A stretch of DNA of 64,000 bases from assembly GCA_003243445.1 (NCBI GenBank), contig QFQQ01000013.1, forward strand, positions 1-64,000, given 5' to 3'. This stretch comes from Citrobacter freundii (GTDB lineage: Bacteria > Bacteroidota > Bacteroidia > Chitinophagales > Chitinophagaceae). Below the pieces are notes generated by a model, which was given only the letters and a program-made list of their open reading frames with translations, had not been told where the DNA came from and did no database searches. Numbering within the stretch: position 1 is the first letter of the stretch; each line of letters opens with the position of its first letter. Positions 51,742 to 60,223 of this stretch are shown in pieces. The translations under genes were made by a program, and so were the position numbers.

Positions 51742-53988
51742 TCACGAAGCAACATCTTCCATATCATACCTCTCCACCGACTCAATACCCGGAAGAGATT
51801 TCAGCCGCTGCACCAGTTCGTCGAGTTCTTCGCGGTCATGCACGTATACTTTGATGTTTCCTTCGAACAGGCCTTCTTTTGCATCCACGCTGAGTGCGCT
51901 GATATTGATCTTCATTTCTCCGGAGATAAGACTGGTGATCTTATGGATCACACCCACATCATCCATACCAACGATCTTGAGGCCGGTGAGGAAAGAGATC
52001 TCTTTATTCTTCGCCCACTTTGTTTTCACCACGCGGTGCCCGTAATTGGCGAGCAGTTTTGCTGCATTCGGGCAATTGGTGCGGTGGATGGTAAGACCTT
52101 TACCGGTTGTTACAAATCCGAATACATCATCACCCGGGATCGGCTTGCAGCAGTTTGCCAGGTTATACACGATCCTGTCGCTGCTCTCACCAAAGATGAT
52201 CAGCTCCGCATCTTTTTTTGCATGGCCGTGCTGCGGAGAAAATTCCTGTTTGAATTCCTGGACGGTTTTCACCGGCCTTGGCGGATCAAGCTTGTCACCG
52301 ATCACATTGAAATCCTTCAGATCTTTCAGATCGATATTTTTTACAGAAACCTGGTAAAAAAGATCCAGCTGGGAAGGAAGCTTATAATGATGAACAAGCT
52401 CTTCAATATTTTCTTTGCTGAATGAAGCGCCCATACCTTCCAGCTTGCGCTGTACTGTGTACTTTCCTTCATCAGCGATCGCTCTTTTCTCTTCTTTTAA
52501 TGCATCCTTGATCCGGCCGCGGGCCTTGGCGGTTACCACAAATCCGAGCCAGTCTTCCGATGGCTTTTGTTTGTTGCTGGTGATGATCTCCACCTGATCA
52601 CCGCTGCGGAGTTTATGACTGATCGGAACGAGTTTGTGGTTCACTTTTGCACCGATGGTTTTCACACCGATGGCGCTATGGATGGAAAAGGCGAAGTCAA
52701 GCGCCGTTGATTCAACGGGCAGCATTTTGACATCCCCTTTTGGTGTGTACACATAGATCTCTTCGGCAAGAAAACTTGTTTTGAATTCCTGCAGGAAATC
52801 GATGCTGTCCGCCTCCTGGTTGCTGATCACTTCACGGATCTGCTGGAACCATTTATCAAAGCGGCTTTCATCCGCGGTGCCTTCTTTGTATTTCCAGTGG
52901 GCGGCAAGCCCTTTCTCTGCGATCTCGTTCATCCGTTTGGTCCGGATCTGCACTTCCACCCATTTACCCTGCGGGCCCATCACTGTGGTGTGAAGCGCTT
53001 CGTATCCGTTTGATTTGGGATTGCTCAGCCAGTCGCGCAAACGTTCCGGAGAAGGCGTATACTCGTCCGTGATCATGGAATATACTTTCCAGCAATCTTC
53101 TTTTTCGCGTTCGGTCGGTGAATCGAGAATAACGCGGATTGCGAACAGATCATATACTTCTTCAAAGTCCACACCTTTTTTCTTCATCTTGTTGGAGATG
53201 GAGTGGATGCTTTTCGGTCTGCCGTAGATCTCGAATTTGAAATTGGCTTTTTCCAGTTTCTCCTTGATCGGGCGGATGAATTCGTTGATGTATTTGGACC
53301 GTTCGCGTTTTGTCTCAGCGAGTTTCTGGGCGATATCTTTATAAGCTTCCGGTTCCATGTATTTCATGGCCAGGTCTTCCATTTCGGTCTTTATATTATA
53401 AAGACCCATGCGGTGAGCGAGCGGGGCATAAACATACACGGTTTCGGAGGCGATCTTCAGTTGTTTCTCCCGCTTCATGCTTTCCAGGGTCCGCATGTTA
53501 TGCAGACGGTCAGCCAGCTTGATCAGGATCACGCGGGGGTCATCCGTAAGGGTGAGCAGGATCTTTTTGAAGTTTTCCGCTTGTGCGGATGCATTCACGT
53601 CGATGACGTTGGAGATCTTGGTCAGACCATCCACGATCCGCGCGATCTCAGCACCGAATTCCCGTTCAATATCTTCGAGAGAAATATCTGTATCCTCGAC
53701 GGTATCATGCAATAAGGCACAGATCGTAGAGCGGACACCGAGGCCGATCTCTTCCACGCAGATCTTGGCTACTGCCAGCGGGTGGAGGATATAGGGCTCG
53801 CCGCTTTTCCGGCGCATGGTCTTATGGGCATCCGCCGCCATTTCAAAGGCATTGCGGAGCAGATCCTTGTCTCCGGGTTTTATTTTAGCTTTCAAAGACC
53901 GCAAAAGTGAACGATACTCCCTGAGAATCAATTTCCTCTCCTGCTCTTCATTCAGATTATACCTGGGCGTTTGCGCGATTGTTTCCAT
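51742..53988 (-). CDS. relA: Bifunctional (p)ppGpp synthetase/hydrolase
   Basis: The protein has 748 residues from ATG 53988 (METIAQTPRYNLNE); an ATG 17 codons upstream (54039) is also in frame. The HD hydrolase domain has ICALLHDTVEDTDI with the metal-binding HD; the synthetase domain has EVQIRTKRMNEIAEKGLAAHW; then TGS (VYTPKGDVKMLPVESTALDFA) and a C-terminal ACT domain (DVGVIHKITSLISGEMKIN). Both activities look intact, so it is the single Rel/SpoT-type enzyme of stringent control. It is monocistronic. The symbol is nominal; rel or spoT would also fit. Confidence 0.92.
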   Translation of the reverse strand: METIAQTPRYNLNEEQERKLILREYRSLLRSLKAKIKPGDKDLLRNAFEMAADAHKTMRRKSGEPYILHPLAVAKICVEEIGLGVRSTICALLHDTVEDTDISLEDIEREFGAEIARIVDGLTKISNVIDVNASAQAENFKKILLTLTDDPRVILIKLADRLHNMRTLESMKREKQLKIASETVYVYAPLAHRMGLYNIKTEMEDLAMKYMEPEAYKDIAQKLAETKRERSKYINEFIRPIKEKLEKANFKFEIYGRPKSIHSISNKMKKKGVDFEEVYDLFAIRVILDSPTEREKEDCWKVYSMITDEYTPSPERLRDWLSNPKSNGYEALHTTVMGPQGKWVEVQIRTKRMNEIAEKGLAAHWKYKEGTADESRFDKWFQQIREVISNQEADSIDFLQEFKTSFLAEEIYVYTPKGDVKMLPVESTALDFAFSIHSAIGVKTIGAKVNHKLVPISHKLRSGDQVEIITSNKQKPSEDWLGFVVTAKARGRIKDALKEEKRAIADEGKYTVQRKLEGMGASFSKENIEELVHHYKLPSQLDLFYQVSVKNIDLKDLKDFNVIGDKLDPPRPVKTVQEFKQEFSPQHGHAKKDAELIIFGESSDRIVYNLANCCKPIPGDDVFGFVTTGKGLTIHRTNCPNAAKLLANYGHRVVKTKWAKNKEISFLTGLKIVGMDDVGVIHKITSLISGEMKINISALSVDAKEGLFEGNIKVYVHDREELDELVQRLKSLPGIESVERYDMEDVAS

Positions 53989-54049
53989 CAATAGAGTTGT
54001 GCCTACGAATTTACGGAAAAAGTGGCCTTTTTCTTTCATTGAAAAGGAC

Positions 54050-54057
54050 TACATTTG
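54050..54057 (+). promoter_or_regulatory. Possible -7 box upstream of the tRNA-Leu and tig
   Basis: TACATTTG matches TAnnTTTG exactly on the plus strand, 185 bases before the tRNA. No clear TTG at -33. The tandem 60-base unit array lies in the transcribed leader. Confidence 0.4.
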
Positions 54058-54069
54058 CAGCCCGTTTTC

Positions 54070-54187
54070 CCGGGTCTGTGTCGTTTAAATCTGTTTAAGT
54101 CAGATTACAGGCGCCCGGGATGACACTGTTCCGGGTCTGCGTCGTTTGGATTTGTTAAAGTTTAAACAAGACGCCAGGGATGACAGG
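54070..54187 (+). repeat. Two degenerate tandem 60-base units upstream of tRNA-Leu
   Basis: CCGGGTCTG-Y-GTCGTTT opens a unit at 54070 and again at 54131, and the shared end GGGATGACA falls at about 54118 and 54178; a third GGGATGACA is at about 54214. The first unit can form a hairpin (AATCTG-TTTAAGT-CAGATT) and GTGTC/GACAC pairing. Between the ends the two units are only partly alike. Confidence 0.6.
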
Positions 54188-54241
54188 GCAGTTTACCCCG
54201 GACATTGATCGGGGGATGACAAGATGTTAATATAACTACTA

Positions 54242-54323
54242 CCGGATGTGGTGAAATTGGTAGACACGCCAGACTTAGGATCTGGTGCCGCGAGGCATGG
54301 GGGTTCGAGTCCCTCCATCCGGA
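54242..54323 (+). tRNA. tRNA-Leu (anticodon TAG)
   Basis: The 82-base gene folds into a standard cloverleaf with a long variable arm: acceptor stem CCGGATG/CATCCGG, anticodon stem CCAGA/TCTGG with loop CTTAGGA giving anticodon TAG, variable arm TGCCGCGAGGCA, and T stem-loop GGGGTTCGAGTCCC. The discriminator is A at 54323. CCA is not encoded. It reads CUA and other CUN codons. Confidence 0.93.
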
Positions 54324-54327
54324 CACA

Positions 54328-54428
54328 CAAAGTTCAAAGGTTTAAAAGTTTAAGAGTTTAAAGGTTTAGGAGCTTAACTTTTAAACATTAAACATTTAAA
54401 CCTTTGAACTTTTAAACTTTTAAACATA
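54328..54428. repeat. Word palindrome, GTTTAAAA class, between tRNA-Leu and tig
   Basis: The left arm (54328-54369) is GTTCAAAG, GTTTAAAA, GTTTAAGA and GTTTAAAG words. The right arm (about 54374-54425) has CTTTTAAAC, ATTAAAC, CTTTGAAC and CTTTTAAAC. The palindrome could separate the tRNA from the tig transcript. Confidence 0.85.
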
Positions 54429-54432
54429 GAAC

Positions 54433-55830
54433 ATGGCTACAGTTACCAAAGAAAATATCGGCTTACTCCACGAGAAGCTGACCGTGAAGCTGGACAAGCA
54501 GGACTACCTGCCTTCTTTTGAAAAAGCCCTTAAAGATTATAGCAAAAAAGCAAACATGCCTGGCTTCCGCAAGGGAATGGTGCCGGCCGGACTGATCAAA
54601 AAAATGTACGGTCCTTCTTTGTTCACCGACGAAGTATTGCGCTCTGTTGACCGTGAACTGATCGGTTACCTGCAGAATGATAAGGTTGACATTTTTGCAC
54701 AACCGCTTCCATTGGAAGCCGATTTCAATCAACTGGATGTAAACAATCCTGCTGATTATACTTTCCATTTCGAGATAGGCATGAAGCCTGACTTCAACAT
54801 GCCCGACCTCGGAGCTGTAAAGATCGATCGTTATGTAGTAAACGTTACTGACGAAATGATCAACAGCGAACTGGAGCGACTGCAGAACCGCTATGGCAAT
54901 ATGCAGGATCAAACTTCTGTTACTACTGAAGAGAACGTACTCAACGTTGTATTCTCTGAAGTAAACGAAAGCGCCGGGGAGATCGAAGGTGGTATCACTA
55001 AAGACAATTCCATCCTGGTTAAATATTTCAAAGCTGATTTCCGTCCAAACCTGATGGGCAAGACAGTGAATGACTATGTGGTGGTTGAACTGAAAAAAGC
55101 GTTTGATGATAAAGAACTCGAATTTATCATGAGCGATCTCGGCCTGGATAAAAATGATCCGGCTGCAGCAGAAAAACACTTCAAGATCGTGATCACCAAG
55201 ATCGGTCTGCTGGAGAAAAAAGAACTGAATGAAGAATTCTTCAGCCAGCTTTATCCGGGCGGAGAAGTGAAAACTGAAGCAGACTTCCGCAATAAGATCA
55301 AAGAAGAAATTGCGGCATACTGGAACAGCCAGGCTAGAAATCAGATCCATGATCAACTCTTCCATCAGCTGACCGATCATACGTCGATCCAGTTCCCTGA
55401 AACATTCCTGAAAAAATGGATCAAGACACAGGGCACAGAAGACGGCCAGCAAGCCCCAAAATCAGATGAGCAGGTTGAGAAGGAATTCCCATCTTTCCTG
55501 AATCAACTGAAATGGACACTGATCACTGATAAGATCGTTTCAGAAAACGCTATCCAGGTCAGCCCTGATGAGATCCGTGAGTTTGCAAAACAACAACTGA
55601 TGGGTTATATGGGGGGTATGGGTGCCGGTGTTGGCGATCAGCCATGGGTAGCTGACTACATCGAAAAAATGATGAAAGACAGAAAATATGTAGAGGACGC
55701 TTACAACCGTATTCAAACGCAAAAAGTGTTTGAATGGGCAGAAACAAAGATCAACCCTACAGACAAACCTATCAGCGCAGAAGACTTTACGAAAATGGTG
55801 GAAGATCATCAGCATCATCACCATCATTGA
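54433..55830 (+). CDS. tig: Trigger factor, FKBP-type chaperone
   Basis: The 465-residue protein has the ribosome-binding domain (residues about 1-115) with MPGFRKGMVPAGLIKKMYG as the GFRxGKxP signature, a divergent peptidyl-prolyl isomerase region and the C-terminal helical cradle. Trigger factor binds nascent chains at the ribosome exit. The chain ends EDHQHHHHH, a natural run of five histidines after DH. It is read directly from the genome and lies before a stop and a palindrome; it could bind metal. The gene follows tRNA-Leu. Confidence 0.9.
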   Translation: MATVTKENIGLLHEKLTVKLDKQDYLPSFEKALKDYSKKANMPGFRKGMVPAGLIKKMYGPSLFTDEVLRSVDRELIGYLQNDKVDIFAQPLPLEADFNQLDVNNPADYTFHFEIGMKPDFNMPDLGAVKIDRYVVNVTDEMINSELERLQNRYGNMQDQTSVTTEENVLNVVFSEVNESAGEIEGGITKDNSILVKYFKADFRPNLMGKTVNDYVVVELKKAFDDKELEFIMSDLGLDKNDPAAAEKHFKIVITKIGLLEKKELNEEFFSQLYPGGEVKTEADFRNKIKEEIAAYWNSQARNQIHDQLFHQLTDHTSIQFPETFLKKWIKTQGTEDGQQAPKSDEQVEKEFPSFLNQLKWTLITDKIVSENAIQVSPDEIREFAKQQLMGYMGGMGAGVGDQPWVADYIEKMMKDRKYVEDAYNRIQTQKVFEWAETKINPTDKPISAEDFTKMVEDHQHHHHH

Positions 55831-55831
55831 G

Positions 55832-55980
55832 AAGTAAAAATTCAAAAGTAAAAAGTAAAAAAAACCTCTCAGATAAAGTTGCTAACACAACGAACATCTG
55901 AGAGGTTTTTTATTGAGTATTTAAAAAAATTACTTTTTACTTTTTACTTTTTACTTTTTACTTTTTACTTTTTACTTACT
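55832..55980. repeat. Word palindrome, AAGTAAAAAGTC class, spanning a convergent gap
   Basis: The left arm (55832-55860) has AGTAAAAATTCAAAAGTAAA. The right arm (55930-55980) is seven TACTTTT words with a strict 7-base period. The loop holds a perfect terminator. The element fills the whole 152-base gap from the tig stop to the VWA gene stop. Confidence 0.9.
55861..55911. terminator. Bidirectional terminator nested in the palindrome
   Basis: AAAACCTCTCAGA (55861-55873) pairs without mismatch with TCTGAGAGGTTTT (55897-55909). T runs follow on both strands, so it can terminate tig and the convergent VWA gene. Confidence 0.85.
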
Positions 55981-55982
55981 TT

Positions 55983-57740
55983 TTAATCAGCACTTTTCTT
56001 TCTCTTCTTCGAATACAACACCTTCGCCTGTTGCACAAGATTTACAAATTCCCGCTGATTTACATCTGCCATGTTTGCACAGCTTGTGGCTAAAGTAATA
56101 AGTTCGTTCCAGTTAAGCGCTTTTGCCACAGAGGATGCGCGGAGCATTGATCCGAACATGGCTACTGCTGCGGAGAAGCGGTAACACTGATCAACTTTAT
56201 CAAAAGGTTCGAAGTTGTAGTAGCTGTTATAGACAAAATCCTTTGCCACCGAATCATGTGGTAAGGAATACCGCAGCTTTAATTGTGCCATGCGTTCGAT
56301 CATCACTGTGTCTGTACGTGTTGCAGGTTCTATCTCAAATACGCCCATCATCGAATAACCGGAGCCAATCTCACCTCCTTCAATCACGGCAAGTGTATCG
56401 CTTAAAGCGCCTGCTTTATTATCGAACCCGATCAGTTTGTACTGTTTTACATAGTTAGGGTTGAATTCGATATTCAGGTACGCATCATCTGCTACCGAAT
56501 ACAATGTTTGCGTAAACTCTTTCAGCAATACTTTTTCTGCTTCATTGAAATTATCGAGATAGGCAAAGTTGCCATTGCCTTTCCGGGCAAGAGTTTGAAT
56601 TTTTGAATCTTTATAGTTCCCCATGCCTACACCAAGACAGGTAAGGTAGATACCTGATTGCCGTTGCTCTGCAATCAGCGTATCAAGATCATTTTCCGAA
56701 CGGAGGCCTACATTGAAATCACCGTCAGTTGCAAGTATTACCCGGTTATTTCCATTGACCATGAAATGCTGACGAGCTACGTTATACGCCAGTTTGATCC
56801 CGGATTCACCGGGTGTAGTGCCGCCGGGTTCCAGTTCATCGATAGCTTTTAATATTTTTTCTTTATCTGCTCCACTGGTTGCATTGAGCATAATACCCGT
56901 AATACCGCCGTATACAACGATCGATACAGAGTCTTTTTCACGGAGGTTATTGACAAGCATCCGGAAGGCCGACTTCAGCAAAGGCAATCTGTTCGTCATA
57001 TCCATTGAACCGGATACATCGATCAGGAATACAAGGTTGCTTGGCGGCAATTTCTCAAGGTCAAGCTTGCGGGAAGAAAGATTGATATAGTAAAGCTGGT
57101 TCGCAGGATTCCACGGGCAGTTCGTTACTTTGGTCTGAACAGAAAACAGATCTTTATTCCTTGGCTCGCTATAATTAAGATTGAAATAATTCAGCATTTC
57201 CTCTATTCTCACCGCATCCGGCGGCACGATCGAGTTGAGCGTGATAAACCGGCGGATATTGGAGTAAGAAGCCCTGTCCACATTCAGCGACACCCCTGTG
57301 GACGGATATTGCCTTGCATTTACAAAATGGTTCTCAACGATGCTTACATACGTTTCATCACCTGCAAACCACTTGCGGTGATCTTCTTTGAACATGCCCT
57401 TTGTAAGGGAAAGCAGCTTATATGGTCTGGCCGAATTGGCCGCCGCGGGGGCTGATTTAAGCTTTACAGAAAGGAATTTTTCAGCGTTTGCTGCAACTCT
57501 TTCGGTCCGGTAGCCTGTTAATGCAAATTGAAAACTATCGATCAGCTGATTGGTAGTGATCCCGAACGTGCCGGCTGAACCGCTCTTGAACAGGTAGCCC
57601 GTCCGGAGGCTGGTGATCACAACATTCTGCAATAAATTCCCTGATTCGTCTTTGACTTCGCCGCGAAGATAATATTGGCCGAAGGCAGATGAACCGAGAC
57701 TCCAGATGAGAAAAATAAATATGGAAGCAGTGGCTTTCAA
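55983..57740 (-). CDS. VWA-domain surface or periplasmic protein (YfbK-like)
   Basis: The protein has 585 residues with a TTG start at 57740, where the signal peptide MKATASIFIFLIWSLGSSAF begins. The frame extends 26 codons further upstream, but those are TTCGCG words. A carboxypeptidase-regulatory-like domain (YLRGEVKDESGNLLQNVVI) precedes the YfbK-type extension (FVNARQYPSTGVSLNVDRAS) and the VWA domain with MIDAS motif FLIDVSGSMD, then DGDFNVG. VWA proteins bind partners through a metal ion. Its role is unknown. Confidence 0.85.
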   Translation of the reverse strand: MKATASIFIFLIWSLGSSAFGQYYLRGEVKDESGNLLQNVVITSLRTGYLFKSGSAGTFGITTNQLIDSFQFALTGYRTERVAANAEKFLSVKLKSAPAAANSARPYKLLSLTKGMFKEDHRKWFAGDETYVSIVENHFVNARQYPSTGVSLNVDRASYSNIRRFITLNSIVPPDAVRIEEMLNYFNLNYSEPRNKDLFSVQTKVTNCPWNPANQLYYINLSSRKLDLEKLPPSNLVFLIDVSGSMDMTNRLPLLKSAFRMLVNNLREKDSVSIVVYGGITGIMLNATSGADKEKILKAIDELEPGGTTPGESGIKLAYNVARQHFMVNGNNRVILATDGDFNVGLRSENDLDTLIAEQRQSGIYLTCLGVGMGNYKDSKIQTLARKGNGNFAYLDNFNEAEKVLLKEFTQTLYSVADDAYLNIEFNPNYVKQYKLIGFDNKAGALSDTLAVIEGGEIGSGYSMMGVFEIEPATRTDTVMIERMAQLKLRYSLPHDSVAKDFVYNSYYNFEPFDKVDQCYRFSAAVAMFGSMLRASSVAKALNWNELITLATSCANMADVNQREFVNLVQQAKVLYSKKRKKSAD

Positions 57741-57780
57741 TGGGATATAATAACGCCTAAAACTATATAAAAAAAACGGA

Positions 57781-57980
57781 ATCGCGAATAGAGCGCGAAT
57801 GGCCGCGAATGTTCGCAAATGGTGAACTACTGTTTACAACGGATCATTAACGGAAAAAACGAGGTCTTATTATATGAAAATCAAAGAGAAAGCCACTGTA
57901 TCAACCACTCATTCGGCCTCTCCCGGACCTGCAGGGCGCTATTCGCGTTCATTCGCGCACATTCGTGTATCATTCGCGTA
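57781..57980. repeat. TTCGCG-class word palindrome overlapping the hpt stop
   Basis: The left arm (57781-57809) has GCGAATAGAGCGCGAATGG and CGCGAATG. The right arm (57939-57980) has ATTCGCGTTC, ATTCGCGCAC, ATTCGTGTATC and ATTCGCG. The last word supplies the Arg-Glu codons and the TGA stop of hpt on the minus strand. The loop is about 130 bases and I see nothing else in it. Confidence 0.8.
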
Positions 57981-58506
57981 GTTGATAGATCTCTTTAAGG
58001 TTCCTTCCAAGTCCATCATAATCGAGCCCATAACCCACTACAAATTTATTGGGGATCTCGAAGCCGACATAGCTGAGGGCAAGTGCGTATTCAGTCGCAT
58101 CGGGCTTATGGAGCAGGGTGGCAATTCTCAGCGATTTGGGTTGCTGATGTTCCAGGCGGGGAAGGAAATGATGCAGGGTTTTACCGGTATCAACGATATC
58201 TTCGACGATCACCACGTCTTTGCCAAAAAGGTCTTCGTCGAGGCCGATCGTGGTCAGTACATTACCCGTAGATTGTGTGCCTTTATAGGAAGCAAGTTTG
58301 ATAAAACAGATATCCGCATCCACCGTCAGATGTTTGAAGAGGTCGGAAGCAAACATGAATGAACCATTGAGGATCGCCACGAAATAAGGCCGCTTCCCTT
58401 CATAGTCAGCATTGATCTTTACGGCCAGTTCCTTCACGCGTTGCTGTATCGTATCTTCAGACAGATACGGCTCAAAAGATTTGTCTTTTACTTTGATCAG
58501 CGCCAT
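57970..58506 (-). CDS. hpt: Hypoxanthine phosphoribosyltransferase
   Basis: The 178-residue enzyme salvages hypoxanthine (and guanine) with PRPP. It shows the active-site loop LASYKGTQSTGNV, the PRPP motif VVIVEDIVDTGKTL (about residues 97-110), and FVVGYGLDYDGLGRNL near the end. All motifs and length are normal. The final residues YQLRE are completed by a TTCGCG word. Confidence 0.92.
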   Translation of the reverse strand: MALIKVKDKSFEPYLSEDTIQQRVKELAVKINADYEGKRPYFVAILNGSFMFASDLFKHLTVDADICFIKLASYKGTQSTGNVLTTIGLDEDLFGKDVVIVEDIVDTGKTLHHFLPRLEHQQPKSLRIATLLHKPDATEYALALSYVGFEIPNKFVVGYGLDYDGLGRNLKEIYQLRE

Positions 58507-58527
58507 GGATAAACAGTTTCGTTATTA

Positions 58528-59550
58528 TTAGTTTCCCTTTGCCAGTCTTGGAACGGCAGGCGCCGCACCACGCAGATATAATTTTTCACCAACAGCCGGG
58601 CGCATATGCGCTTTCAGCTGGTTGTATTCCAGCAGGGATTCAAGGCGGATCGCTTCTGTCTGCGAAATATCACGCAATGTTTCCCCTGCATGAACAATAT
58701 GATATTCGTTGTGTCCTTTTGTTTTCTTACGTTGAAGATATACCAGTTGATCATCCGGCAGATTCTCCACCTGCTCCATTTCGTTATACTCAAACAATTT
58801 GTTCAATGGCACATCGTATTGCTGTGCAATCACCAGCACAGGTGTTCCTTTTTTACCAAAGATCACTTTTGTTTCATTGATCTTGAACTCACCTGAAGGG
58901 AAGTTCGACGCTTTTGATGGTGTTGCATCTTCCTGTGATTGTTCTGCTGGTCCGTTCGATGATGTTTGTGCAGCGGATGAGTCGGCCGTTGAATGCGTGG
59001 TAGCTGCGACATTATTTTCACGTTCTTTTTTACCAAGTGCGATCAGGCTGTAATCCTGCAGGTTATAATCTTCTATCAGGCGGATGATGATCTGCGGATA
59101 TTTTGGATTGGTGGCATAACCTGCCTTTTTTAAGCCATTCGCCCAACCCGAATAATCCAGCGGATCAAGCGCAAACAGGCCTGCATATCGCTGATTATTC
59201 TTTAAGAAGTTGGAATGATCCCTGTAAGAATCTTCCGCGGAAGGATATTTGCGGAAACATTCACCACGTGCGTCATCATCGTGAGATACCGACTCACCTG
59301 TCCAGTTGGACTTACATTTGATCCCAAAATGATTATTTGATTTCTGTACCAACACGCTTGTACCGGCCATGGTTTCATGAATGCCCTGCGCAAGTTTGAT
59401 GGAAGCCGGCACACCTGTTCTTTGCATTTCTTCTATGGCCAGTTCCTTATATTTTTCAATGTACTCGTTAATGATCGCTGCATCCTGTGCTTTTACAACA
59501 GCACCTGTAAAAAATAATACAACAATTAAAACAGCACGTAATTTTTTCAT
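58528..59550 (-). CDS. Glucosaminidase (peptidoglycan hydrolase) with LysM
   Basis: The protein has 340 residues from ATG 59550; a TTG six codons upstream is in frame. Signal peptide MKKLRAVLIVVLFFTGAVV. The GH73 domain (about residues 30-185) has ASIKLAQGIHETMAGTS, FGIKCKSNWTGES and SYRDHSNFLKNNQRY, with the catalytic glutamate in the IHET segment. A low-complexity linker (about 195-230) leads to a LysM at about residues 285-330 (HIVHAGETLRDISQ). It cuts GlcNAc bonds in murein. It ends 22 bases before hpt. Confidence 0.88.
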   Translation of the reverse strand: MKKLRAVLIVVLFFTGAVVKAQDAAIINEYIEKYKELAIEEMQRTGVPASIKLAQGIHETMAGTSVLVQKSNNHFGIKCKSNWTGESVSHDDDARGECFRKYPSAEDSYRDHSNFLKNNQRYAGLFALDPLDYSGWANGLKKAGYATNPKYPQIIIRLIEDYNLQDYSLIALGKKERENNVAATTHSTADSSAAQTSSNGPAEQSQEDATPSKASNFPSGEFKINETKVIFGKKGTPVLVIAQQYDVPLNKLFEYNEMEQVENLPDDQLVYLQRKKTKGHNEYHIVHAGETLRDISQTEAIRLESLLEYNQLKAHMRPAVGEKLYLRGAAPAVPRLAKGN

Positions 59551-59564
59551 GAATTGATGTTTTG

Positions 59565-60203
59565 TCAAAGTTTCCTGATCAGATAAAGCCCGTCCCGCAA
59601 TGTGATGATCATTTTATCTATATCATCTCTCTTCATCACTGCTTCGTTAAAAGCCTGGATAGCTTTGGCGCTTTTTCCTTTCACCGGCTCAGTTAATACT
59701 CCGCCGTGGAAAAAAACATTATCGGCTAAGATAAATCCGTTTTGTTTCAAATCGGGCAATACCAATTCCAAATATTCTGTATAAGACACTTTATCGGCAT
59801 CAATGAATACAAGGTCCCAGGTTTCCTTCAGCGAAGGGATCACTTCCCTGGCAGAGCCTGTATGCAGGATGATCTTGCTCCGGTTTTCCGAACGGTCAAA
59901 ATATCCCTGTGCAATGGCGGCATCTTCTTCCCGTAATTCTATAGTATGCAAAACACCTCCGGGTTGCAGTCCTTTTGCAAGACAAAGCGCACTGTATCCC
60001 GTAAATGTCCCGATCTCCAGGATCCGTGACGGGCGGATCATGTGGCTGACCATTTCCAGCAGTTTGCCCTGCAGGTGGCCACTCAGCATGTGTGGCTCTG
60101 AATGATGGTGTGTGGTATAGTCCGCGATCTCTTTGAGCAGCGCATCTTCCGGGGAAGTGAACTGTTCGGCATAAGATTGCACAAGAGGGTTGATCAGCTC
60201 CAC
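59565..60203 (-). CDS. Class I SAM-dependent O-methyltransferase
   Basis: The protein has 212 residues from GTG 60203 (MELINPLVQSYAEQFTSPED); TTG 60221 is an alternative that lies three bases after the upstream stop. The Rossmann fold has ILEIGTFTGYSALCLAKGL (SAM-binding motif I), VFIDADKVSYTEYLEL with the metal Asp, LADNVFFHG and FNEAVMKRDDI. It resembles the caffeoyl-CoA type bivalent-metal O-methyltransferases of bacteria, which act on catechols. The substrate is unknown. It follows the symporter gene. Confidence 0.85.
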   Translation of the reverse strand: MELINPLVQSYAEQFTSPEDALLKEIADYTTHHHSEPHMLSGHLQGKLLEMVSHMIRPSRILEIGTFTGYSALCLAKGLQPGGVLHTIELREEDAAIAQGYFDRSENRSKIILHTGSAREVIPSLKETWDLVFIDADKVSYTEYLELVLPDLKQNGFILADNVFFHGGVLTEPVKGKSAKAIQAFNEAVMKRDDIDKMIITLRDGLYLIRKL

Positions 60204-60223
60204 GTGATTAACTTTTGGCAAAG

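Noticed and set aside
54463..55452. Minus-strand frame of 329 codons
   Set aside because: It is a shadow of the trigger factor gene, which has clear domain motifs on the plus strand.
55816..55830. Vector-derived histidine tag in tig
   Set aside because: Codons vary, the residues before are DHQ, and native stop and downstream palindrome follow, so there is no sign of cloning sequence.
55930..55980. Short tandem repeats that could be taken for a CRISPR array
   Set aside because: The period is 7 bases with no spacers, and the words match arms at other loci. There is no cas gene in the window.
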